From Linanthus parryae (Eukaryota; Streptophyta; Magnoliopsida; Ericales; Polemoniaceae): a stretch of DNA of 64,000 nucleotides. The notes under the pieces were generated by a model. The model saw only the letters and a list, made by a program, of their open reading frames with translations. It was not told the origin of the DNA and ran no database searches. Position 1 is the stretch's first letter, and each line of letters begins with the position of its first letter. The position numbers and the translations under genes are program-made. Positions 11,879 to 22,627 of the stretch are shown here, in pieces. Where the stretch lies: positions 155,693,345 to 155,757,344 of the forward strand of contig JALGPY010000002.1 in NCBI GenBank assembly GCA_023055425.1, written 5' to 3'.

Positions 11879-12700
11879 TCAAAGCCTTTTAACTTCCAGA
11901 TACTTTGGGAAGCTCCTCTTCCAGTGTCCACGCGGACTGCAGTAATGACAATCAACTTTAGTCACGGCCGTGGCAACACCACCAACAGGCTTAAGAGCAC
12001 CTTCATTTGATTTGGCAACTGCCTTGCCTTTTCCTTTGGAGGTAGAGGTAAACCTTTTGCCTTTTTCTTTATGCACCATCATTATGGCCTTGCCATTTCC
12101 CTTGTTGATGCTTTGTTCAGCTGTCCTCAACATGTCGACTCGATCTGGCAGAGGTTCATGATCTCGTTCATGTTATAGTTCATGATGAACTGTCCATAAC
12201 TCTGAGGCAACAATTGCAAAATGAGATCTGTGGCCAAATCTTGACCCACCGAAAACCCCAGTCTATTGAGATTCTCTAAGTACCCGATCATTCAGAGTAC
12301 ATGAGGTCCCATTGGGTTTCCCTCTGACAGATGACATTAGAACAATACATTGGAGACTTCATACCTCTCAACCCTTGTCTGCTCTTGGAAGAGCTGCTTC
12401 AAGTGAATGATCATATCAAACGCAACCATGTTCTCATGTTGCTTCTGGAACTCAGAGGACATGGTGCAAAGTATCAGGAATGCATCATCATTAGCATCAT
12501 CAACGAACATTTGATGTGCCTTTAGGGCTGCAGCGATATTGTTCTCTAGAGCCTAAGGAACTTCCTCCTCTGGACTGAAAATTTTCTTTTCCTGCTTGAG
12601 AACGATTCTCAAGTTCCTGTACCAGTCTAGGAAGTTGGTTCCAAAAAGCTTGTCCTTCTCAAGGACTGAGCATAGGGAGTGTGATGAACTCGATGAGTTG
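11879..12700 (-). pseudogene. Copia gag of element B
   Basis: With an in-frame stop and frameshifts the minus strand reads through 'LEKDKLFGTNFLDWYRNLRI' (about 12650), 'ENNIAAALKAHQMFVDD', 'FQKQHENMVAFDMIIHLKQL' and 'LILQLLPQSYGQFIMNYNMN', a standard copia gag (UBN2-type) domain. It ends in a Lys-rich tail with the knuckle 'CHYCSPRGHWKRSFPKY', where the last Cys has become Ser. Gag forms the virus-like particle. Inactive. Confidence 0.8.
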
Positions 12701-12718
12701 TTTTCCACTGGAATTCTA

Positions 12719-12811
12719 CAAAATGAGAAGTATACAAGTTTTAGTATTTAGTGAATAAATAACTATATTTAATAATGGATAGATTATTAAACTTGTATAC
12801 TTCTCATTTTG
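12719..12811. repeat. Perfect inverted repeat, 23-bp arms, 47-nt loop
   Basis: 12719-12741 and 12789-12811 are exact reverse complements (arm 'gaagtatacaagttt' and its complement plus flanks). The loop is AT-rich. It sits immediately upstream of the gag coding region of element B on the minus strand, in its leader. A transcript would form a 23-bp hairpin; DNA could extrude a cruciform. Confidence 0.9.
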
Positions 12812-12925
12812 CTTACTTCCCGGAAACACGTATGTAACAAGCTAACTTTGAATTGTATACTAGAGGGAAACATATATAATTTCAATACACAGCAGTTTTC
12901 CTATATCAATTTGAATGATTCACTT

Positions 12926-13010
12926 TGTTTTTGAGAATTATATCATATAGACGAGTTCGAATCCGAAACCTCAAGCAGGGGTTTCGAATTGAGTAATTCA
13001 CTTTCAGTTC
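12926..13010 (-). repeat. SINE-like, tRNA-related repeat fragment (copy 1)
   Basis: The minus strand reads 'CTGCTTGAGG' followed by 'GGATTCGAACTC', close to a pol III B box (GGTTCGANNCC). The segment aligns without gaps to 20935-21000, about two thirds identical over some 65 bases. A tRNA-derived SINE fragment is the best reading. The 5' A box is degraded in this copy. Confidence 0.4.
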
Positions 13011-13089
13011 TTTTATAAGACTTACTCTTCCATATATGAACTCAATTGCCTCTACTGATCTCTTAACTGAAGAAGTTGTAGGGTTTTGA

Positions 13090-14365
13090 TAACGGATATG
13101 CAGCGTAATAAACAATAATTAATTCGTTCAAGACCCTCCAAGGATGACAAGTCTAGATCTCATAACGATAGTAATGATTTAGTATCAAAATACATTTTGG
13201 TTCCCCTTTGATGACTTCACTCGTGAAAAGTATTCACGTCTCTATGGCTGGTCCACTCATAGGATTGAATCCGGATCCTTCAAGCCTTTGTGCGAGCTAG
13301 GTTTGAAGGAGGAAGAAGAAGAACACGCAAACCGGAGCAAAATGAGGGGCGACACCTCCTTTGTGGCCGACGGGTAGGGACGACACTAGGGAGGTTCGTC
13401 CCTCCCCAGTGTTTGGTCTGTCTCCTTGATTTTCTCTCCTACTCAACGTATGTTATGAGCATTAGTTATGAAAAAAAAGCTAGGAGTGTCCTTGATAAAG
13501 TACAACAGATCCTTTGTTGACTGCATAAAAGCCCCTATTCTAATCCTCTCTATACACGGATTAGTTCAACTTACAAATTAGTTCTACTAAGTTTGTAAGT
13601 AGTTGCGCATTGATCCAACTATTTAATTAATCATATTAATTAATTCTCAAGTCCGGTCTAATCCATAGGGAGTGTGACCCCATAGGTTTCTACTTACATG
13701 TAGTAATAATTACTAGCATGGAGCGGCCTCTAGCAAGACATCCACACTACCCAACTAATAGAAATAGTCATCCGACAAACCTTGCACAAGTATTGTCTCA
13801 TCCCTTTGTCCGTATATCCAGATTGGACACGAGACATACAAGTCACACTCGTATATCAAATCCTTAGTTTCTCGATCCTGTGAATAATCTTATCCATGCA
13901 GATAACATCAATATCCTATATTGATTTATCTATATCGGGCCAGACATTATATAAGCACCATCCCTCGAGTGGCCGTGGATATTTACTCCCGTTATGTGGG
14001 AGGGACAAATTCTATTTACGTCACTACCATCTCTAAGCTTGCTTCCTTATTGTATCCGACTAACGCCTTTATTACTACCCAGTTACGATGTAGCGTTTGA
14101 CGATGTCAAAACACAATATTCCACAAGTAGAGGATCTAGTTACTTCAAGTCTAAGGATGAAAATACCGTTGTCACTACGAGAAGCACTTGTGACTTTACA
14201 TAACATGTATGTAGACTTCTCGTTGCGGGTCAATCTAACTTGCTATAACTCCTAGTGCATACCCATGTGTTGGATCGTGATATCTCCATATCAATCCAAC
14301 CCCATACTAGTCTATAGTTGATCGTCATATTTACCAATATAATTGACTAGGCATATTTAATATCA
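13090..14365 (-). repeat. 5' LTR of copia element B
   Basis: The outer end (minus strand TG) is at 14365. The inner end is near 13090, where 'gttttgata' appears to be the remainder of a GCTCTGATACCA primer-site complement next to 'acggatatgcagcg'. That gives about 1.28 kb. No protein is encoded. The junction next to the primer site seems to have lost a few bases, so the inner boundary is approximate. Confidence 0.65.
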
Positions 14366-14370
14366 TAAAA

Positions 14371-14526
14371 TAACGCGAGAAACGCCCGGATTTATAATTT
14401 ATTGCTCAAAGCTAAACTTACTAAATTTCCTCAAGTTCATAGTGTTTTTCTAATATAATCTACCCGAAATTCACACAAAACGGTACACAAATGTAGAAGA
14501 AATATAACTCTAATACAGAGTTATCA
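14371..14526 (-). repeat. Truncated 3' LTR of the Athila-like element
   Basis: This stretch repeats 19730-19885 nearly base for base ('aacgcgagaaacgcccggat' through 'acagagttatca'). It is only the terminal 156 bp of a 1767-bp LTR. The rest is replaced by element B, whose LTR abuts at 14365. Confidence 0.9.
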
Positions 14527-16816
14527 AATCCCCTACACTACCTTTTTGCGCGTCCCGAGCATAATCAATCCTCCCACTACGTTTTAAATCCACCGAATTG
14601 CATACAACTTTACTAGCCATGTGAAACAAACAAAACACACACCCAATGCAATCTACATGACTATAAACGATGCAACTCGATTATCAAACAATGCAAAAAT
14701 TGAAACAACACAAATATTTTTTCTTGTTAGTTAGAGATCGGGAAATCTCAAAAAGTAAACCGGCAAGTCATAAGGCTCTCATATTCCCTCGAAAATTCTA
14801 TAACTTTGGTGATCGGTAGAACTTGCGGCCAGTTTCGTTGGACTGAACGGGCACGAACACAAAATAAGTTGCTTCCGCACACTCATCAAACGTATCCGTA
14901 GAACTTACCATCCGAGCTATTTATCCACGGGTTAAACTGTTGACGGCTTAGGACGGTTAGGATAGGATATTTAGAGGCGTAGTCCTAGACGTCATGATAT
15001 TACTCACAAAACCCGATTCTCACACTCCCTCACCAAAATCCAAGGAACCCCACCGAATCTCACTACTCCGTCCCTCATTCCCTCAATCTTGGTGCAACGC
15101 CGTTTTTGCGGCCACGAATATGAAAGAGTGATCAAGATCCATAGCTAATCACCCGGGTCTTCAAGATATTCAGTTTTAGCACCTTATTCCCTTTCACTTT
15201 TCAATTTATGTTTTCTTTTTCTTTCTTTTTTTTCTTCTAACAAATTTCATGGACCCAACAATAATGATAGTAATATCCATGGAGATCCAAGTATCAAATA
15301 ACGTGGGGGGTGGAATGTGTCAAATCAATAGTATAATCAAAATTGATGTCGACACCCCCACACTCAATGTAAAGTATATTAAAAACGCGGTAGTCAATGT
15401 GTAAACGTGTTTTTCCAACCGATCCTCCTCATCACCTAAGATATAGATAAAATGAAGCATAGGCATGACCTCCTATAAGATCAACCAACCCCCACCCCAT
15501 GACGTGCAGAAAAAATATCACGCACTACAATACTCCACCGGTGATCGTGGTGTAAGGACACGACTCACCGCCACACCGAAGTGTGCTACTGTCTCTAACT
15601 CACGCTCACATCCCCTCAAAACACGACATGTAAGAGAATCCACGTAAGATGCATCAATTCAGCACAACCTCATCGAACCTACCTAACTCGCTCCCTCTAT
15701 CATGACGCATAGGAAAGCGCCATTCTAACTAGTGATGAAAGTCACAAATGAAAGGCTTCCTAGGCTAGAGGCTGTGAATAACATCACAGATCAATAGGGG
15801 TAACTAGTTGACATAGGATATGGAGACGGGACGTGAGGCCCCCATAAAGATCACTCACACAGCTGTTCCGTTGACACTACGAGGAAGGTTGACTACTACC
15901 TAAGTTACGGTGGTGTAGCGCTAGTAGGATAACCAGTCTGAGAGGCAGCTACTTGCATTTCTAATGTGCATTAGTCCTCTAAGTCTTCATACTCCAGATT
16001 CTCGCGTCTACCTCACCTCAGATTTTCATACTCCGAAGGAATTTTATCAATAAGCCCTCTCTACATTCACTCTCTTAGATTGCCCTTTCTCAAAAGTTTT
16101 CATTTTTTTTTATATTTTTTTTATTTTGAATATTTGATTTTTTTTTCATATTTTTCTAACTCTATATGCTTTTGGCCAACTCGACTAAACACAAGTTTTG
16201 GGTAGGGGACTCAATAATGTAAAAGTGCTAACAAAATGCATAAACTACACAATCCTACCACACACCAACACAATACGAACACATAACTATATGTAACAAG
16301 GTGATGCAAACAAAGACATAGCTAGTGAAAGTAGATACAAACCCCCCCACACTTAAGGGTTTCGTTGTCCTCAACGAATTTAGAGATTATGAAGGAGGAC
16401 TCATCGCTTAAATGTGCAGGCGGTGGATTTCAAAATTTATTGCTCAAAATGTAGAACAGAGAGAGTTAGAGGTACCTGGGGTGCCCGGACCTACATGAGC
16501 ACCGTGTCCGGTAAACTGCAACAAGAAGGGGTCGTGTGGACCGTTGACAGTTTCCTGAAAAGTCTCATCTCGCGTCCGGATTCAGATGCGCCTACTCAAC
16601 ATTCTATCTTACACATCAAGAAGGGGAACCCGAAGCGTCTTTTTTACCCGTGTCCCTGCACACTGATTGGAAGAATTAACACTACTCTCTCTCACCCCTC
16701 AAAATCATGTATGGAGAACTAAAAGTAAAAACAAGAATACATAGCATCCTACTCTACATTGGGTTGCCTCCCAAGCAGCGCTTGTAATTTAAGGTCGACG
16801 GCCCGACCTGGTTACC
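14527..16816. other. Non-coding 3' portion of the Athila-like element
   Basis: No readable protein on either strand. It has features common in this part of Tat/Athila elements: the phrase 'ttgggttgcctcccaagca' (16758-16776) and a C-rich 'cccccccacacttaagggtt' (16341). The ATG frame at 16414-16722 has no recognisable domain. Confidence 0.6.
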
Positions 16817-17823
16817 TCAAACGAAAAGGATGGTGGAGGATGCTTTATCCCTCCACTTCTTCTTCTTCCACCATCTCTTTTCAATGAACTTTTTCCCATG
16901 AGCACCCATGTGCTCTGAAGATGGTGGATAGTTGTGGAAGCTGACTCCTTTCATTTTGCGATTGATCTTCTTGAGAAACTTCCACCAAGTACCACTGGGC
17001 TCAAATGAATCTCTGGCCATAAAATCATCCCAGTAATACCTCATCTGTGCTAGATGCTCTTCACTCGACACATGCAATTCATCCACACCCCTACACTGTT
17101 TGTTTTCAACTCCTTGAATATGGCGTTTGAATCATCAATATAATAGTCAATATGACACGAAAATGAAAATTTCTCATGATGCTCTTCCCCCATAAGAATC
17201 TCCATACACGAGTCTTTCCAACTCATCACAGACTTGATTAAAATGAGATATGGAGAATTCTTCAAAAGTATGAGTAAGGGATTTTACCTCAACTGATATG
17301 GGCACAAGTGCTTCATCAGCTTCATCATCAGCACACCATAGGCTTCCAATGTCGGTTTCTTCCCATTCATGCAAGGAATTGAGGGCTCTTGCAGTTTTGG
17401 TTGGCAATACGGCAGGTCCTCCCATCTTGGGCACACAGGTCCACTGCAGTCTGAATCAGAGTCTGAGTCCTCATACATGGCAGAGTCCCCCACTGGTTCT
17501 TGGACACTGCAGTCTTCGCTCGGCTCAGTTATCTCTTCTTCCACTTGTGGCGGCGATGGTGAAGGTTCAATTTTTGGCTCACTGTCATATGGCAAGGTAT
17601 CTTCTTGTGGCTCTTGAATACTTGATTCCCCTGCTGTTGACAGTTTCTCTAGTCGTTCCTTTATCCTCTCCATCATCTCCCTCACGTATTCCATACCTAT
17701 GGTTGAATCCTCTTGTGGCACTTGTGCAGCTATGGACAAAAACTTTGTGCACACTTGGATGTCCTCCATAATTGCTGATGAGTCTTCTGGTGCGGATGAA
17801 GCTGGGGTGCATGTACTTGACAT
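16817..17823 (-). pseudogene. Acidic protein of unknown function carried by the Athila-like element
   Basis: A minus-strand reading of roughly 330 codons is spread over four frames, so at least three frameshifts are present. The first piece (17284-17823, 179 codons) has a helical N-terminus ('MEYVREMMERIKERLEKLST') and then a Glu/Asp/Ser/Pro-rich tract with 'YEDSDSDSDCSGP'. The second (17174-17434) contains 'LNSLHEWEETDIGSLWCADD' and a 'VCDELERLVYGDSYGG' block. The last (16817-17086) is basic and aromatic ('QMRYYWDDFMARDSFEPSG', 'GKKFIEKRWWKKKKW'). I do not recognise a family. It has no RT, protease or integrase motif. A TAG stop lies just upstream of the first ATG. It may be a protein typical of these non-autonomous elements. 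Confidence 0.5.
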
Positions 17824-18094
17824 GAGTCTCTACATTCGTGCCAAATGCCGCATACGTAGCACCAAGTTATGCATGCGTCCTCGTCTTCATGGTTACCCCT
17901 GTAGTGGAAATAGTAGGGGGGACCCGAATAACAGTCTTCGATCCACATGCTTATTGTGTCTCTTGCTTCCGGCGTTCCTGAAAAACAGACTCACAAGACA
18001 CCCGTGAAGCACAGAGATATAGAATAAAAAAATTAAAAGTAAAACTAAAAAAGAAGTACTCAAAACTAACTCCTAACTAAATAATCTACCGCTG

Positions 18095-18112
18095 TCCCCG
18101 GTAACGGCGCCA
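18095..18112 (-). other. Primer-binding site, tRNA-Asp type
   Basis: The plus strand reads 'tccccggtaacggcgcca', identical to the 3' end of plant tRNA-Asp (…TCCCCGGCAACGGCGCCA) except for one T/C change. The element is on the minus strand, so this is the site where tRNA-Asp would anneal. It sits six bases inside the LTR. tRNA-Asp priming is usual in Athila-type gypsy elements. Confidence 0.9.
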
Positions 18113-18118
18113 AAAACT

Positions 18119-19885
18119 TGACGCGGCACGGTCAAGTAATATAGGGGTGGTATTTCAACCCCGAGTTATCGATCCCATGAGGACATGCTTGAGATTATTT
18201 AATTAGTTATATAATTTAGAGTACGGTGCAGAAGGAAAGAGTTGATTGATTTAAGAATTGAAATAACAACTAATCTAATATTTTTGTATTTTTATTTTTT
18301 TATAAAGAGGAATGGAGAAATTAGGCGATCTCTAGATCACCTAGGGTTGTAGACAATTTCCGGATTATCTGAGTAACACGTTAATTCGATCCTAAACAAG
18401 CCGCACAACAGGCTATGAAAATACCCTATCGGTCTCATGTCATTTTACGTCTCGGTTGATTACAATATCCTCTCGGTCTCATGTTGTCTACCGGTCCGTT
18501 CTAGCAGGTCATCTACTAGTACGATGACAGGTCGTGTCGGCCCACCGTTTCACGGGACAGCTAACAAATCCCACCGAATCTACCCACACTGGGCCAATCC
18601 TAACACTTCTCCTTTTCGGTCTCGGTGATTCGGGATGGTGTTCAAGTTCTCTTCACAATTAGGTTGAGTCACTGTCGTGCACTCATCTAATTAACTAGTA
18701 CGTCCGGGTAGCTACTCCATTCATACTAAAGATTAAGCACAGAACAAGAACGATTGAATTAGAACGATATTAACTTTAAGCATGAATCATCTTGATGAAC
18801 CAAACCCTAGTTTATGAACATTAGATCTTCTCCTAAACATGTCAATAGTCTAGGATTATTAGCAATAATCAAAAACTAATATTGATTCAACAAGATCAAA
18901 TCAAATACGTATGAACCTAGATTCAATCCGGAAAAGTTGCATCTACATAAACCCTAGGCTCTCGTAGAGATGTCTGGCAAAGCGTCTAGCTAAAAATAAT
19001 TAACTAAACAAGGTGCAATAGTTTCTCCATACAAAAATTGAGAGAGAGAGAGAAGAAGAAGAAGAAGAAGAAGAAGAAGAAGAAGAAGAAGAAGAAGAAG
19101 AAGAAGAAGAAGAAACCTAATCTTCAATGGAGGAGCCTCTTCCTCGTCATTCTCTTCTGTCGTGAGTCTCCTCCTTCTCACGTGCGTTAGATGTATAATC
19201 TCAATTTATTGGTGTTGTTTTATTATTCCTCAATTAGGTTAAGGAAATAAACACCCCCAAAACTACGTAGTTTAGATCAAGTAGGAGAAGCAACCCGTGC
19301 CTCTCTTTTTTTATTCCTTCGTCCGTGTAGTTTTTAATTCAGCATATCACACGATCTGAAGGTCAGATCGTGAAAACAATGGGTTTCCTCCAATTGCCAC
19401 ATGAAATATTTCGAAGGAGCAAGTCTGGTCGCACGATCTGCAATATCAAGTCGTGCGACCTGCTTAACTTGTTTTTCTTCACTCCTTTTCTTTCTTCTTT
19501 CTGATGTGTTGTCTCTTGATTCTTGCGACAATGGATGGGTGTTTCTTCTTCTTGATCTTGTCTTCTTTCTTCTACGCCTACTTCCTCTCTTGTCCTTTCT
19601 TGACCAATCCCGAACTTTGTCTCAATTTTCGAAGTTCGTTTCTCCTCTTCGTTCAGTCTCCGAATTACATTTCCTGTCAAAACAACACGAAACACACCCG
19701 TGCGATCAAACGTGACACAATAGCATAAATAACGCGAGAAACGCCCGGATTTATAATTTATCGCTCAAAGCTAAACTTACTAAATTTTCTCAAGTTCATA
19801 GTGTATTTCTAATATAATCTACCCGAAATTCACACAAAACGGTACACAAACGTAAAATAAATATAATTCTAATACAGAGTTATCA
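18119..19885 (-). repeat. Complete 5' LTR of the Athila-like element
   Basis: TG (18119) to CA (19885), 1767 bp, bounded inside by the primer site and outside by the terminal segment duplicated at 14371-14526. It includes a (GAA)n microsatellite. It encodes nothing recognisable; the Leu-run and Ser-rich frames inside are by-products of simple sequence. Confidence 0.85.
19051..19115. repeat. (GAA)n microsatellite within the LTR
   Basis: About 20 GAA/AGA triplets in an unbroken run, preceded by a short GA run (19041-19053). It lies in the LTR of the Athila-like element. Confidence 0.95.
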
Positions 19886-21324
19886 AAACTCTATATTGTT
19901 CATCTTTTAAATTTAACCTTACACGAACATTTTATCATGATTATATCTCAAGACTTGTGGGCATATCATGTTGCTCCTTAAATTTTTATTTTTCTCTATA
20001 CTCTGTATGGACTAAGTAATATTTTATATTATTTATCATTTAAATTTAGTTATGATATTTTCAATGTAACAATTCATTGAATGTATTTAAATGTCTGACG
20101 TGCATATAATTAGGCAGACAAAGTTAAGAGAAAATCCAGCTTATTAATCATGTACAAAAAAGTGAATTATAAAACAAATTTGGTTTAATGTATATAGTAC
20201 GCAACAACAAAGTCAAATGACACTGCGTAATAAGTCTATACATTTTTTCTCATACTGGTGATGTTCTTAATTTTGAGGGTCGCAAAATAAAAAATGAACT
20301 TTTTGACTTGTTGTTGAGAAGTTCTTGATTTTTTTTCTAAGGAGACTTTAACATGTACTGATTCTTCATTTAGAACTTTTCCATCATATATTTTGTAATT
20401 GCTAGAGTCCGATTTATAATTGCATGCACGTTTCTTTATTTTGGGCGCAATTATTAAGTATAAAACAAGCTTCATATTTGTTGCATTGAAACAAGTTCTT
20501 TTACTTTCTAAGTTTATTTGCACTTTTCTCACCACAAAATCGAAGGCTTATGGACATTGCATTTTGCTCCATAATTATTTTTCTGTTTTTCCTTATATTT
20601 TATAAACTAAGAAAAGTAAAAAAAAAGTAATTTCATAAAAAATAATCCATTAGAAATAATAATTAATAATAAACATATTTTTAATTATTATTACTATTAA
20701 ACTATTTAATATTAGTATTATTTTTGTTTCATATGCATTCAAAATTAATATAAAAGAGATTTCAATGACCAAAAAACAAGTGCGGGTGTACTTAAAATAA
20801 TATTCTATGAAATATACCATGCCTACGTGGATAATGGAAAATTTTAAAATAAAATTACTTAATGGTGTAATTAATTTGGTGTGTGGAGTACTAAATCTCC
20901 ACATGATTATATTAAATGATTGACCTACGCTATTTTATTTTGAGAACCACCTCATGTGGCTTGGTTGGAACTCGGGACCTCAAGCAGAGGCTTCAAACGC
21001 TTTACCAATGAACTGGCACCCATTTAAATTAACCTACACTATTATACAGAATATGTTATTGGTTTATTTATGAGGTAGATACGTTTATACTTTTTATAGC
21101 TTTTAAACACTGAAATGTTCTTTTATTTTGTGATTACAACAGTTATTTAGTTTTCTGAAATATAGAATTAAATTTTTAGGAAAAATATTACTAACCTAAA
21201 AAAACACTTTCTAAAAATATGCTGTTAACTTTTTAGAAAGGAAAAAAAGAAAAACGCTTGCGTTTTTTAAATTTAACGCATGTAAATTTTGCTTTGATAG
21301 TAAAGGGTAATAATAGTTGAAGTT
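19886..21324. other. AT-rich intergenic DNA, no gene
   Basis: Very AT-rich, with short open frames that show no domain. It contains one SINE-like fragment near 20940-21027 (listed separately). The first bases after the Athila-like LTR ('aaact') would be that element's target duplication, but the left copy is lost. Confidence 0.5.
20935..21027 (-). repeat. SINE-like, tRNA-related repeat (copy 2)
   Basis: The minus strand reads 'GTGCCAGTTCATTGGTAAAG' (A-box-like region), then 'CTGCTTGAGG' and 'GAGTTCCAACC' (B-box-like). It aligns without gaps with the fragment at 12926. Internal pol III promoter boxes spaced as in a tRNA point to a SINE. The poly-A/T tail is not clear. Confidence 0.45.
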
Positions 21325-22579
21325 TGAAAATTCACAGGTCCCACAGGCTTGAAATACAGAGCTATCTCAAGGTCTTGAAACAATGTTCAAAGCCTTGAAA
21401 TTGCCAGACCTTTATGCATATTCTAAGGGGGGGAGTTTTTCTGAGTTCTCCTGATCATATTCTAACTCTCTCACCCCGATATTAGATTTGTAATTATTTG
21501 ATGATGAAATACAAAATCTTTTGATTCACTAAGACCTCATCTAATTAACCTGTTTGACTTAGTTTCGTAGGGAAAGTTCATTTCCAATTTTGTAGGATTG
21601 GTTTCCTAACTTGAGTTTTGCACGAAAGGAAACATTGAGAGAATGTGATTCTGTGATCAATTAAACACTCTTGACAGCTTCTTAATCTGTTTAAAGACAA
21701 GATCAGAACAATATATTTGAAGATTATGATCAACTATCTGTTGGAGAAGTCTGTTAAAAGAGTCAAAGCTGTTGCCTACAAAACAGGAAATTTGTTGCTG
21801 AAAAACAGGGAAGATTTGCAGAGTACCTGAGCTGCATAAATAGATCTCATTTCGAAGAAAAAACAACGACACTCGACGGGAAAAAAGAGAGACACCTTTC
21901 AGGATTGACAAGCATCGAAGAAGCACATCATTCTCACAATCCATCTCACAGAAGATCACTGCATTCTTCATTGCAGTTCCACTTCCAGTGTTCTTATATT
22001 CTGAGCTTAATTTGTATATCATTCTTATACTAATTCTAGATCTCATTGCCAAGGATTTTTCAAAGTGAACAATAGATAATTCTTAGTGAATCAGTTAGCT
22101 AGAGCAGGTACTAGATAGGTTAGTGAGAACCACATGCTGTAACAGAGTAAGGCATATCTCTGTGCTTGAGATCTAGGGCTTAGCTTTTGATTAATAAGAA
22201 TTGTTTTGAAAATCCTGCAGGTAGAAGATCCATAAGGTGGAGACGTAGGTCCAAGTGGACTGAACTCTATAAATCATGTGTCTCTTGCATTTATCATTTC
22301 ACTCTCATACTTGTTTTACACAACATTCAAACTAGTCTGTTTTCAAGGGTTTGAAACTCTTTTCAAGGCCTTGAAAGAGACTTGTCTGTCTTTCATTCAA
22401 ACTGCATTTTTCTCCAAAGGCTTGAAACTGGTTTGAAGGCCTTGAACTTTATTGATCTTCACAGAAAACTGTTATCTTTGCATGTTTTAAAAAAAAATTG
22501 GCATAGTCTATTCAACCCCCCCCCCCTTGCCCTTCTAGAGTATCTATAGCGCATTTCTACCTGCTTAATCCCCTTTCCA
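21325..22579 (+). repeat. 5' LTR of SIRE-type element C
   Basis: TG…CA, 1255 bp. It matches 28507-29789 along its length and, in reverse, the solo LTR at 3454. It contains repeated CAAGGCCTTGAA-like palindromes (for example 22364) and a run of C at 22519-22529 near its 3' end, also seen as a G-run in the solo LTR. Confidence 0.9.
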
Positions 22580-22580
22580 T

Positions 22581-22592
22581 TGGTATCAGAGC
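22581..22592 (+). other. Primer-binding site, tRNA-iMet
   Basis: 'tggtatcagagc' is a perfect match to the standard initiator-Met primer-binding site, one base after the LTR. Confidence 0.95.
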
Positions 22593-22627
22593 TTGTATCA
22601 CTGCATAGATTTAACCATCTAGTGATC

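Larger units (their letters stand above)
9712..14365 (-). mobile_element. Ty1/copia element B, minus strand, 3'-truncated
   Basis: Reading leftwards from 14365: LTR (to about 13090), leader, gag, protease, GAG-pre-integrase/integrase and RT as far as the YVDD-type motif near 9750. RNase H and the 3' LTR are missing; the copy ends at about 9712 against element A. The LTR's outer end (TG on the minus strand) falls at 14365. This is within 'taaaataacgcgag', sequence shared with the Athila-like LTR at 19728, so B was inserted into that LTR. Several frameshifts and stops make it inactive. Confidence 0.85.
14371..19885 (-). mobile_element. Athila/Tat-like Ty3/gypsy element, coding-poor, minus strand
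   Basis: A 1767-bp 5' LTR (18119-19885), a tRNA-Asp-type primer site (18095-18112), about 3.6 kb of internal DNA and the outer 156 bp of the 3' LTR (14371-14526) define the element. LTR ends match at both sides ('acagagttatca'). A purine stretch lies just inside the 3' LTR (complement of 'cccctacac', 14529). No gag, RT or integrase is readable. The only coding signal is a broken ORF at 16817-17823, so it fits a large derivative that depends on an autonomous relative. The 3' LTR was cut when copia element B inserted and flanking DNA was lost. Confidence 0.8.

Noticed and set aside
17298..17771. 157-codon plus-strand frame, Ser/Leu/Val-rich
   Set aside because: Antisense to the acidic ORF of the Athila-like element; no domain.
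18095..18112. Possible tRNA-Asp gene fragment
   Set aside because: Only the 3' 18 bases are present, next to an LTR; it is a primer-binding site, not a tRNA gene.
18990..19181. Poly-Leu frame that looks like a membrane segment
   Set aside because: It is the reverse translation of the (GAA)n run in an LTR.
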